Origin: Bog-756 sp963738545
Lineage (GTDB): Bacteria > Actinomycetota > Acidimicrobiia > Acidimicrobiales > RAAP-2
Assembly: GCA_963738545.1 (NCBI GenBank)
Contig: CAVTXA010000007.1
Location: 1,203,151-1,267,150 of the forward strand
Direction of reading: 5' to 3'
Length of the DNA: 64,000 bases
Shown: one piece after another, positions 24,683-32,804 of the stretch
Numbering within the stretch: position 1 is the first letter of the stretch
How the letters are laid out: each line of letters starts with the position of its first letter
Translations under genes and position numbers: made by a program
The notes under the pieces: model-generated
Told to the model about the DNA's origin: nothing
The model's input: the letters and a program-made list of their open reading frames with translations, nothing else
Databases searched by the model: none

Positions 24683-25768
24683 ATGGCAACTCAGGTCCAA
24701 GGCGTCGTAGCACTGGCCAAGGGCGAGCCGGTCTCGCTGGTCACCATCGTGGTGCCCGACCCCGGCCCGGGCGAGGCGGTGGTCCAGGTGCAGGCCTGTG
24801 GCGTGTGCCACACCGACCTCCACTACCGCGAGGGCGGTATCAACGACGAGTTCCCGTTCCTCCTCGGCCACGAGGCGGCCGGCATCGTGGAATCGGTCGG
24901 CGACGACGTCACCTCGGTGGCCCCCGGCGACTTCGTCGTGCTCAACTGGCGGGCGGTCTGCGGCGAGTGCCGGGCCTGTCGGCGGGGCCGCCCCTGGTAC
25001 TGCTTCAACACCCACAACGCCGTACAGAAGATGACGCTCGAGGACGGGACGCCCCTGTCCCCCGCGCTGGGCATCGGGGCCTTCGCCGAGAAGACGCTGG
25101 TGGCGGCGGGACAGTGCACCAAGGTGGACCCGTCGGCCCGGCCCGAGGCCGTCGGCCTCCTGGGCTGCGGTGTGATGGCCGGACTGGGCTCGGCCCTGCT
25201 CACCGGTGAGGTGGGACTGGGCGATTCGGTGGCGGTGTTCGGCTGCGGCGGCGTGGGCTGCGCGGCCGTGGCCGGTTCCGTCCTGGCCGGCGCCTCCACC
25301 GTGATCGCCGTCGACCTCGACCCGGGCAAGCTCGCTCTGGCCACCGAGTTCGGGGCCACCGATGTCGTGAACGCCTCCACCGAGGATGTCGTCGAGGCGG
25401 TCCGGGCCCTCACCGGGGGCTTCGGCGCCGACGTCTGCATCGAGGCCGTGGGGAACCCCAAGGTGATGGAGCAGGCCTTCTACGCCCGCGACCTGGCCGG
25501 CACCCTGGTCCAGGTGGGGGTGCCCACGCCGGACATGCGGATCGACCTGCCCATGATCGAGTTCTTCGGACGGGGTGGCCGGCTCAAGCCCAGCTGGTAC
25601 GGGGACTGCCTCCCGTCGCGGGACTTCCCGCTGCTGGTGGACCTCTACTTGCAGGGGCGCCTCGACCTCGACCGGTTCGTCTCGGAGACCATCGGCCTCG
25701 GCGACGTGGAGGAGGCCTTCCACCGGATGGAGCGGGGCGAGGTCCTGCGGTCGGTCGTCCTTCTCTGA
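24683..25768 (+). CDS. mscR: S-(hydroxymethyl)mycothiol dehydrogenase (mycothiol-dependent formaldehyde dehydrogenase)
   Basis: Zinc alcohol dehydrogenase of 361 residues that oxidises the formaldehyde-mycothiol adduct with NAD. Catalytic zinc ligands are C42, H63 and E64; the structural zinc site is C93, C96, C99 and C107. The stretches HYREGGINDEFPFLLGHEAAG and SSWYGDC-like KPSWYGDCLPSRDFP are characteristic of MscR. ATG 24683 has AGGGAG about eight bases upstream; GTG 24674 is an alternative. The stop overlaps the next ATG (TGATG). It is the best single marker that formaldehyde is produced by this region and that the host makes mycothiol. Confidence 0.93.
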   Translation: MATQVQGVVALAKGEPVSLVTIVVPDPGPGEAVVQVQACGVCHTDLHYREGGINDEFPFLLGHEAAGIVESVGDDVTSVAPGDFVVLNWRAVCGECRACRRGRPWYCFNTHNAVQKMTLEDGTPLSPALGIGAFAEKTLVAAGQCTKVDPSARPEAVGLLGCGVMAGLGSALLTGEVGLGDSVAVFGCGGVGCAAVAGSVLAGASTVIAVDLDPGKLALATEFGATDVVNASTEDVVEAVRALTGGFGADVCIEAVGNPKVMEQAFYARDLAGTLVQVGVPTPDMRIDLPMIEFFGRGGRLKPSWYGDCLPSRDFPLLVDLYLQGRLDLDRFVSETIGLGDVEEAFHRMERGEVLRSVVLL

Positions 25769-26388
25769 TGATCGAACGGGTCATCACCTCGGGCGTGTTC
25801 TCCCTGGACGGTCAGGACTTCGAGGTGGACAACAACATATGGATCGCCGGCGACGCCTCCGACGTCGTGGTCATCGACGCTGCCCACGACCACCGGCCCA
25901 TCGTCGAGGCGGTGGGGGGCCGTCGTGTCGTGGCCATCGTGGCGACCCACGGCCACAACGATCACATCAACGCCGCCGGGGCGCTGGCCGAGGCGCTGGA
26001 TGCACCGGTGTGGCTCCACCCCGACGACCGCATGCTGTGGGACGTCGTCTACCCCGAGCGGCCGCCCGACGGCTCCCTGGCCGACGGGATGACCGTGACC
26101 GCCGGCGGCACGACACTGACCGTGCTCCACACGCCGGGGCACTCACCGGGGGGCTGCTGCCTCTACGACGAGGAGGGGGACGTGGTGTTCTCCGGCGACA
26201 CCCTGTTCAACGGGGGCCCGGGGGCCACCGGCCGTAGTTTCTCCGACTTCCCCACCATCATCGGGTCCATCCGCGAACGGTTGCTCACCCTGCCCGGCTC
26301 CACCCGGGTGCTCACCGGCCACGGCGACGAGACCACCATCGCGGCCGAGGCGCCCCATCTGCCCGAGTGGATCCGCAACCATTCGTGA
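25768..26388 (+). CDS. MBL-fold hydrolase, mscR partner (possible S-formylmycothiol hydrolase)
   Basis: Metallo-beta-lactamase-fold hydrolase of 206 residues. Metal ligands are H61, H63, D65 and H66 in THGHNDH, with later TPGHSPGG, SGDTLF and LTGHGDE motifs. It is a glyoxalase-II-like protein. Genes of this kind directly follow mscR in many actinobacteria and are thought to hydrolyse S-formylmycothiol to formate and mycothiol. It overlaps mscR by one base and the next gene by four, so all three are coupled. The product formate would go to the formate dehydrogenase at 6.9-8.0 kb. Confidence 0.85.
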   Translation: MIERVITSGVFSLDGQDFEVDNNIWIAGDASDVVVIDAAHDHRPIVEAVGGRRVVAIVATHGHNDHINAAGALAEALDAPVWLHPDDRMLWDVVYPERPPDGSLADGMTVTAGGTTLTVLHTPGHSPGGCCLYDEEGDVVFSGDTLFNGGPGATGRSFSDFPTIIGSIRERLLTLPGSTRVLTGHGDETTIAAEAPHLPEWIRNHS

Positions 26389-28907
26389 GCGCGGCTGACC
26401 TGCCGTCGGTAGGGATGGAGGTAACGGGACGCACGCTCCCGGCCATCCCGGCCCGGGCCCGGGTGGTGATCGTGGGGGGCGGAGTCATCGGCACCAGCAT
26501 CGCCTACCACCTGACCACCCTGGGCTGGCGGGACGTGGTCCTCGTGGAGCGCGACCGGCTGACCTCGGGCACCACCTGGCACGCCGCCGGCCTGATCACC
26601 TCGGCTGGGATGGTGGACGAGACTGCCCTGTTCATGAGCCGCTACTCACGGGACCTCTACGAACGGCTCGAGGAGGAGACCGGCCTGTCCACCGGCTTCC
26701 GGCCCGTCGGCCACATCTCCGTCGCCACCAACCACCATCGCATGGAGGCCCTCCGGCGCGAAGCCCTCTTCGTCAACGGCTTCGGTGTCGAGGATCACGA
26801 GCTCAGCCCGGCCGAGATCGCCCGGGCCTGGCCCCTGCTCCGAACCGATGACCTGATCGGTGGGCTGTACGTGGCCGACGAGGGTCGGGCCGACCCCGTG
26901 GGCGTGGCCATGTCGCTGGCCCGGGGGAGCCGGATGGGCGGGGCCACCATCGTGGAGGGCGTGTCGGCCACCGGGGTCGTCACCGACCACGACCGGGTCA
27001 CCGGGGTCGTCACCGACCAGGGCACCATCGAGTGCGAGTACGTGGTCAACTGCGCCGGGATGTGGGCCCGGCAGTTCGGGGCCCTGGCCGGCGTGGACGT
27101 CCCGTTGCAGGCCGCCGAGCACTACTACCTGATCACCGAGCCCATGGACGGCGTGCACCGGGACCTACCGGTCATCGAGGACCCCGACGGCTACGGCTAC
27201 TTCCGCCCGGAGGGTGACGGCCTGCTGGTGGGTCTGTTCGAGCCCGAGGCGGCGGCCTGGTCGCTCGACGGCGTGCCCGCCGACTCGTCCTTCGTCGAGC
27301 TGCCTCCGGACTACGACCGGTTGGCCCCGTTCCTCGAGGTGGCCATGGCCAGGATCCCGACGCTCGCCGACGTCGGCATCCGCACGTTCTTCTGCGGTCC
27401 GGAGTCCTTCACTGCCGACGTCCACCCCCTGCTCGGCCCGGCGCCGGAGCTGGACAACTACTTCGTGGCCGCCGGACTCAACTCCCTCGGCATCCTGCTG
27501 GGCGGGGGCGTGGGCACCGTCATGGCCCACTGGCTGGTCGACGGGGAACCGCCGGTCGACGTGACGGGCTACGCCATCGACCGCACCGCGCCCCACGAGT
27601 CGACCCGGGCCTTCCGGCGCCAGCGCACGACCGAGCAGCTCGGCGTTCTGTTCGGCGACGCCGCCTATCCGTCATGGCGGCCGAGGACCGCCCGCAACAT
27701 GCGGCGGACCGTGCTGCACGATCGGTTCGTGGCCGAGGGCGCCCACTTCAACTCCTCGGCGGGCTGGGAGTACCCCGAGTGGTTCGAGGGGGCCGCGTTC
27801 CCCCTCCCCGGCCTCCCGGGCTTCGTCCCCCAGCCGTCCCGGTCCCTCGTGGCCGACGAGCACCGGACCGTCCGGGAGGGGGTGGGCATCATGGACATGA
27901 CCCTCATGGCCAAGTTCATGGTGCAGGGGTCCGACGCCGGCAGCGTCCTCTCCCGCCTGTCGGCCAACCACGTGGCCCGCCAGACCGGCCGGGTGACCTA
28001 CACCCAGTGGCTCACCCCGCGGGGAGGCATCGCCGCCGACCTCACGGTGACCCGTCTGACCGAGGACCGGTTCTTGGTGGTGGCCTCCGACATCATCCAG
28101 CGCAGGGTGGAGCCGATGATCCGGAGAGCGACCCGGCCCGGGGAGCACTGCACGGTCACCGACGTGACCTCGGGCACGACGCTCCTCTCGGTGCAGGGCC
28201 CGGCGTCACGGGAGCTCATCGGCCGGCTCTCCTCGGCCGACCTCTCCAATGCCGCGTTCCCCTACCTCAGCGCCCGCACCATCGACCTCGGCTTCGCCCC
28301 GGCACTGGCCCTGCGCATCACGTATCTCGGGGAGCTGGGTTACGAGCTCCATCTCCCCACCGAGTACGGACTCGGTGCCTACGACGCCCTCATGGAGGCC
28401 GGCGCCGACCTCGGGGTGCGCCCGGTGGGCCTGGCCGCCATGTCCAGCCTCCGACTGGAGAAGGGCTACCGCGACCTCGGTGTGGACATCGACAACACCG
28501 ACAATCCGCTGGAGGCCGGACTGGGGTTCGCCGTGGCCTTCGACAAGCCGGGAGGGTTCATCGGCCGGGAGGCCCTCGTGGCCCTGCGGGACACGGCCCC
28601 CTACCGGTCGCTGCTCGTCAGTATCCGCGTGGACGACCCCGAGGTCCTGCTGTACGGCAACGAGCCGGTGCACGTCGACGGACAGTGGGTGGGCTACGTG
28701 CGGGCGGCCGCTTACGGGCCCAGCGTGGGCGCCTCGGTGGGCCTGGCCATGGTGGCGTCCGCCGAGGGGGTGACCGACGAGTGGCTGGCCTCGGGCCGCT
28801 TCGAGGTGGTCACGCCGCACGGTACCCACGGCATCACTCCCTCGACGTCACCGTTCTACGACCCGAAGCGGGTCAGGATCCTGGCCCGGGACGACGACAC
28901 GCCGTGA
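26385..28907 (+). CDS. Dimethylglycine/sarcosine-dehydrogenase-like FAD-GcvT fusion
   Basis: Two-part flavoprotein of 840 residues. An N-terminal DAO-type FAD domain (about 27-400) has VIVGGGVIGTSIAYHL and TSGTTWHAAGLIT, where H66 is in the position of the covalent-FAD His of dimethylglycine dehydrogenase. A middle region (about 400-470) and a C-terminal GcvT-like folate-binding domain (about 470-835) follow. It would oxidatively demethylate a tertiary or secondary N-methyl amine, giving formaldehyde or methylene-THF. GTG 26385 overlaps the MBL stop as GTGA, so production is tied to the formaldehyde-removal enzymes. Confidence 0.9.
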   Translation: MSAADLPSVGMEVTGRTLPAIPARARVVIVGGGVIGTSIAYHLTTLGWRDVVLVERDRLTSGTTWHAAGLITSAGMVDETALFMSRYSRDLYERLEEETGLSTGFRPVGHISVATNHHRMEALRREALFVNGFGVEDHELSPAEIARAWPLLRTDDLIGGLYVADEGRADPVGVAMSLARGSRMGGATIVEGVSATGVVTDHDRVTGVVTDQGTIECEYVVNCAGMWARQFGALAGVDVPLQAAEHYYLITEPMDGVHRDLPVIEDPDGYGYFRPEGDGLLVGLFEPEAAAWSLDGVPADSSFVELPPDYDRLAPFLEVAMARIPTLADVGIRTFFCGPESFTADVHPLLGPAPELDNYFVAAGLNSLGILLGGGVGTVMAHWLVDGEPPVDVTGYAIDRTAPHESTRAFRRQRTTEQLGVLFGDAAYPSWRPRTARNMRRTVLHDRFVAEGAHFNSSAGWEYPEWFEGAAFPLPGLPGFVPQPSRSLVADEHRTVREGVGIMDMTLMAKFMVQGSDAGSVLSRLSANHVARQTGRVTYTQWLTPRGGIAADLTVTRLTEDRFLVVASDIIQRRVEPMIRRATRPGEHCTVTDVTSGTTLLSVQGPASRELIGRLSSADLSNAAFPYLSARTIDLGFAPALALRITYLGELGYELHLPTEYGLGAYDALMEAGADLGVRPVGLAAMSSLRLEKGYRDLGVDIDNTDNPLEAGLGFAVAFDKPGGFIGREALVALRDTAPYRSLLVSIRVDDPEVLLYGNEPVHVDGQWVGYVRAAAYGPSVGASVGLAMVASAEGVTDEWLASGRFEVVTPHGTHGITPSTSPFYDPKRVRILARDDDTP

Positions 28908-28926
28908 CCGCCGGTGATCGGGCCTC

Positions 28927-28941
28927 GGCGACGCCGTCGCC
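28927..28941. terminator. Candidate hairpin between convergent genes
   Basis: GGCGAC GCC GTCGCC, a six-base stem with a three-base loop, lies in the gap between the facing stops of the FAD-GcvT and MaoC genes. There is no T tract. Confidence 0.35.
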
Positions 28942-28943
28942 AC

Positions 28944-29795
28944 TCACCTGAAGCGGAAGGAACCCTGGTCGATCACGATCTCACCCCGCTGGTTCACCGT
29001 CCGGAACCTCGCCGTCTCCCCCTCCACCCACATCGGGACGGTCAGTACGTCACCCGGATATGTGGGCCGGGAGAAGCGGCACCCCATGGCGAGGAACCGG
29101 CCTGGGTCGGAGCCGCACAGGGTGTGGAGCAGGGCGCGGCCGGTCACGCCGTAGGTGCACAGCCCGTGCAGGATGGGTCGGTCGAAGCCGGCCCGCCGGG
29201 CGAAGGCAGGATCGGAGTGGAGCGGGTTGCGGTCCCCCGACAGCCGGTACAGCAGGGCCTGGTCCGCTCGTGTGGCGTAGGTGACCGTCCGGTCGGGTGG
29301 CCGGTCGGGGATCGAGGCGGCGCGCTCGGACGGACCACGCTCGCCACCGAACCCGCCCTCCCCCCGGATGAACAGCGCGTTGGTCGTCTGGAACAGCGGC
29401 TGGCCCGTCGCCACACTGACCGAGGTGGACTCGGTGACCACCAACGCCCCCGATCCCTTGTCGTAGATACCGGTGACGGTTCCCGTGGTGCGAACGGAGC
29501 CCTCCGGAGGGATGGGCGCGAAGAGCTCGATGCCCTGCTCACCGTGGAGCAGCATTGCCGGGTCGAATGTCCCGATCGACAATCGGTCGGCGCCACCGGT
29601 TCCCAGGATGGCGGCAAAGGTGGGCAGGACCTGTTGGGACACGTCGACGGAGTTCTCCGTGGTGAACGGGAGCTCATAGTCGGCAGCCAAGGACCCCGCC
29701 CCGACGCCGAGGGCGTAGAGCAACGAGTCCTTCGAGGTCCACGAGCGATCGAGCGGTTCGGACGTGGATCCGACGACGTCGAGATTGAGTGACAT
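28944..29795 (-). CDS. MaoC-like (R)-specific enoyl-CoA hydratase, double hot-dog
   Basis: Hydratase of 283 residues with an N-terminal hot-dog half and a C-terminal MaoC half. The hydratase-2 catalytic motif is visible as YRLSGDRNPLHSDPAFARRAGFD, with Asp and His of the active site, followed by PILHGLCTYG. The frame is open farther upstream, but ATG 29795 has GGGAGGA before it and matches the family start. It would add water to the double bond made by an acyl-CoA dehydrogenase. No copy of the TetR operator is upstream, so it may be outside that regulon. Confidence 0.88.
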   Translation of the reverse strand: MSLNLDVVGSTSEPLDRSWTSKDSLLYALGVGAGSLAADYELPFTTENSVDVSQQVLPTFAAILGTGGADRLSIGTFDPAMLLHGEQGIELFAPIPPEGSVRTTGTVTGIYDKGSGALVVTESTSVSVATGQPLFQTTNALFIRGEGGFGGERGPSERAASIPDRPPDRTVTYATRADQALLYRLSGDRNPLHSDPAFARRAGFDRPILHGLCTYGVTGRALLHTLCGSDPGRFLAMGCRFSRPTYPGDVLTVPMWVEGETARFRTVNQRGEIVIDQGSFRFR

Positions 29796-30006
29796 GGCAA
29801 TCCTCCCGTGACGGTGCGTCCCGTGCCGCCGGCTCCCCTGTCGGCAGCATCGGACAGCCTTGCATGCCGGACCGGACGCGACGAGCATGCGTTCCTCCCC
29901 GACAGGCACGACCGGTCGTATCCGCGCCGTTCCGGTGCCGGCACCAGCCAGCACCCCGGGCCGCTGACCTCCCCGGCCACGACCACCATGGGCCGGTTGA
30001 GCGGCG

Positions 30007-30038
30007 CACCGGTCATCGACCGGTGACCGGTAACCGGT
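30007..30038. repeat. ACCGGT array with hairpin potential
   Basis: Four ACCGGT palindromes lie close together. CACCGGTC (30007-30014) and GACCGGTG (30018-30025) form an eight-base stem over a three-base loop. The array is about 40 bases after the stop of the DUF5666-like gene on the minus strand, so it could end that transcript. The rest of the 29796-30064 gap shows nothing else. Confidence 0.4.
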
Positions 30039-30064
30039 GGCGCCCGGCGGTCGCCGCAAGGCGG

Positions 30065-30688
30065 TCATGCCTTGGGCGGTGACCCCGGCGGTGTGGTTCC
30101 GAAGGTGATCACCGTGGCGCGCACGGTTCCGTTGGATCCCCCGCTACCCGTGACCATGGCTACGTCACCGACCTTCAGTGCCGCACTGGTCGATGCCGCC
30201 GACCCGTCCTTGTAGACCGTCGAGGCGGACACCGTGACCGTCACCGCCTTGTTGGCCATCGTGGTCAGCGTGATCGAGTCGGCCGAGATGGATGTCACCT
30301 TGCCCACCGTGCCCCCACCCCGTGCCGGTGATGCTCCCCGCTTCCCTCCCCGAGGGGGTGTCCCCCGGGCGCCGGATCCCGGCCCGGAACCTCCACCCGC
30401 CGGTGCGCCGGCAGGACGGGACCCCGACCCTCCGGGAAGGGTGGCAGCCCCCGCCGATGAACCCGACGTCGACGACGTGGACGCCTGGATCACGCCGTAG
30501 CCGCCCACGGCCAGGATCCCGGCCAGAGCCGCCGCGGCCAGCGTCCAGCGCATTGGATGACGCCGGAGGGGACTGGTGGAGGTACCCGTCGGTCGATGGC
30601 CGCCCGGAGGCGGCACTGACGAAGGGGTTGCGGCGGATTCGCCGCGGTCGGCGCTCCCGTCTGATGCGGCTGGGGTGATCTCATCCAT
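30065..30688 (-). CDS. Membrane-anchored DUF5666-like protein
   Basis: A 207-residue protein. A Pro/Ser-rich cytoplasmic start is followed by one membrane segment (about 49-68, LAAAALAGILAVGGYGVI), then a Gly/Pro/Arg-rich linker. The C-terminal beta-rich domain GTVGKVTSISADSITLTTMA resembles the DUF5666 OB-like domain. ATG 30688 lies 17 bases after the GtrA gene stop on the same strand, so it is the third gene of an operon with GT2 and GtrA. No function is known. Confidence 0.7.
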   Translation of the reverse strand: MDEITPAASDGSADRGESAATPSSVPPPGGHRPTGTSTSPLRRHPMRWTLAAAALAGILAVGGYGVIQASTSSTSGSSAGAATLPGGSGSRPAGAPAGGGSGPGSGARGTPPRGGKRGASPARGGGTVGKVTSISADSITLTTMANKAVTVTVSASTVYKDGSAASTSAALKVGDVAMVTGSGGSNGTVRATVITFGTTPPGSPPKA

Positions 30689-30705
30689 GGTCTTCCCTTT
30701 CGGAG

Positions 30706-31335
30706 TTACATACGGGGGCGAGGTGCCCTCGTCTGCAGCGTGCGACCGGCAGGTGCGGACAACCTGGGAGTGGTCTGTCGCCCGGCTGAGACTTCGACCA
30801 GGTCGACGGGGGCGACCGGGTCCGGCCGGCCGCGAAACAGGTAGCGGTTGAGGAGTTGGTACTGCACCAGCCATAAGGTCCCGTAGGCGGCCACATTGGC
30901 CCCGAGGACTGCCAACGTACGGGCCCACTGGCCCCAGGCCGAGGCGTGGTCGGCCACGACGCCGACGGCCAACGTCGAGACCACCAGCCCGGCAAAGGAC
31001 AGCACGCAGAACGGCAGGACCTGCCGGACCAGGGACCGTCGATCCTCGCGACGCCAGACCCATCGCCGGTTGAGCTCGAACGAGGGGACCGTGCCCACCG
31101 CGGTGGCGAGGACGTTCGACCACGTGGCGGGCGCCCCCACCAGTCCGACGAGGATGCCCAGGGTCACCAGACTCGTGGTGGTGGAGACCACCGAGACGGC
31201 GGTGTAACGCATCAGGCGCATGACCGTGTCCCGTCGTTCGCTCCACCGCATCACGACCGTGGTCACCCACCGGACCAGAGGGTGGGGCATGAGGTACGGA
31301 GGCGTCAGGGCTGAGTCTCGGGGGTCGTCTCGCAC
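30706..31335 (-). CDS. GtrA-like membrane protein
   Basis: A 209-residue protein with four hydrophobic segments, in the GtrA family. It has the usual LMRYTAVSVVSTTTSLVTLG first helix and FELNRRWVWR after the second. GtrA proteins are thought to move lipid-linked sugars across the membrane. It starts with GTG 11 bases after the glycosyltransferase stop, the usual partner arrangement. Confidence 0.82.
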   Translation of the reverse strand: MRDDPRDSALTPPYLMPHPLVRWVTTVVMRWSERRDTVMRLMRYTAVSVVSTTTSLVTLGILVGLVGAPATWSNVLATAVGTVPSFELNRRWVWRREDRRSLVRQVLPFCVLSFAGLVVSTLAVGVVADHASAWGQWARTLAVLGANVAAYGTLWLVQYQLLNRYLFRGRPDPVAPVDLVEVSAGRQTTPRLSAPAGRTLQTRAPRPRM

Positions 31336-31346
31336 GGAGCTGGGGC

Positions 31347-32690
31347 TCAGCGGTGGGCGAGCATGTCGGCGTCCGTCCTGATCGGTCGGAGATCGACGGC
31401 GTCGAGCGGTGGTGGGGACCCGTCTCTGCCCCCGTCCTCACCGAGGAGGCTGGCGGTGAGGGTCGCCGGGGCATCGGACTCGGAGGCGTCGCTCTCGGTT
31501 CGGTGCAGGGAGCGGTCGAGACCGGTGCGGAAGACCAGGCTCCGGCCGATGAGGAAGCGTGCGAGGGCCGCCCCGGCCATGCCCAGCGTGGCCGCAGCCA
31601 GGCCACTCGCCGTCCCATCCACCCCGATCAGTGCGGTCGCCCACAGGACGGCGGTCGTGGCCGCCGCCGATGTGCCCACGACCAACGCCGCTCCGGTGGT
31701 CCTCGGCCACGGGCCGACGGCGGAGCGAGCGTCGTGGGGGCGTCGGGAGCGGAGGGCCACGCCTGCCCCGACCCCGAGGGCCACGGCCGAGAGGTTGGCC
31801 GGGACGAGCGGCAGGCTCCGAGCCAGCACGATGAACAAGGAGGCGTATACCGCCATGCCGGCGCCGCCGAGCCGAGTGGCCCCGAGGAGTTCGGACAGGG
31901 ACGCAGGGAGCTGGGCGGATCGGATGGAGCGGGCAGCGGTGACGGCGCTCTGGGGCGCCCGGAACATGCGCCAGACCCCCCGCAGGTCCTTGATGGCCGT
32001 GTCGGCGATGTGCACGCTGCTGTGCGGGTCGTCGGCCCAGTCGACCGGCACCTCGCTGACGCGCAGCCCGGCCCGCTCGGCCACGACCAGTAGTTCGGTA
32101 TCGAAGAACCACTCGTTGTCGAGGACCAGGGGGAGCACGACCCGCGCGTCCTCGGCTCTCATGGCCTTGAATCCGCACTGGGCATCGGTGAATCGGGAAC
32201 GCAGGGCCACCCGGAGGATCAGGTTGTAGAGCCGGGAGATCAGCTCGCGTTTCGGACCCCGGAACACCCGGGCCCCGTGGGCCAGACGGCTGCCGATGGC
32301 CACATCGCCGTGCCGGGATACCAGCGGCGCGACGAGAGGGAGCAGGGCGTCGAGTCCGGTCGAGAGGTCGACGTCCATGTACACGACCACGTCGGCCTCG
32401 CTGGTGGTCCAGGCCTCCCGTAGCGCCCGGCCTCGACCCTTCTGGTCGAGGTGCATGGCCCGCACGCCCGGGAGCCTGCGGGCCAGCTTGGACGCGAGCG
32501 CCCAGGAGCCGTCGGTGGAGGCATTGTCGACGATGGTGACGACGGTCGGGAAGGGGAAGCGGTCGTCCAGATAGCGGCGAAGCCTGACGATGCTCGACTC
32601 GAGGTCATCACTCTCGTTGTAAATCGGTACGGCGATGTCCACGGTGGCCCGGCGGACGTCCATGGATCCCTGCGACTCGGATGCGCTCAT
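31347..32690 (-). CDS. Glycosyltransferase family 2 with C-terminal membrane domain
   Basis: A 447-residue dolichol-phosphate-mannose-synthase-like transferase. The N-terminal GT-A domain has VDIAVPIYNESDDLE, VDNASTDGS, the metal-binding MDVDLSTG and CGFKAMRAE. After about residue 270 there are four hydrophobic segments resembling a GtrA-type domain. It would transfer a sugar from a nucleotide donor to a lipid carrier at the membrane. ATG 32690 is used; ATG about nine codons further in is possible. It heads an operon with GtrA and the DUF5666-like gene. Confidence 0.85.
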   Translation of the reverse strand: MSASESQGSMDVRRATVDIAVPIYNESDDLESSIVRLRRYLDDRFPFPTVVTIVDNASTDGSWALASKLARRLPGVRAMHLDQKGRGRALREAWTTSEADVVVYMDVDLSTGLDALLPLVAPLVSRHGDVAIGSRLAHGARVFRGPKRELISRLYNLILRVALRSRFTDAQCGFKAMRAEDARVVLPLVLDNEWFFDTELLVVAERAGLRVSEVPVDWADDPHSSVHIADTAIKDLRGVWRMFRAPQSAVTAARSIRSAQLPASLSELLGATRLGGAGMAVYASLFIVLARSLPLVPANLSAVALGVGAGVALRSRRPHDARSAVGPWPRTTGAALVVGTSAAATTAVLWATALIGVDGTASGLAAATLGMAGAALARFLIGRSLVFRTGLDRSLHRTESDASESDAPATLTASLLGEDGGRDGSPPPLDAVDLRPIRTDADMLAHR

Positions 32691-32804
32691 GGATGGATGG
32701 TGCCCGCCGTGGCCGAGAGCCAGCTGGGAACCGGCTGCCTGATTGTCGTGAATTGACGTAGCCCCCGTTGATAGCGCCGTCCTCGTGGTCGGTAGCCTGT
32801 TCTT

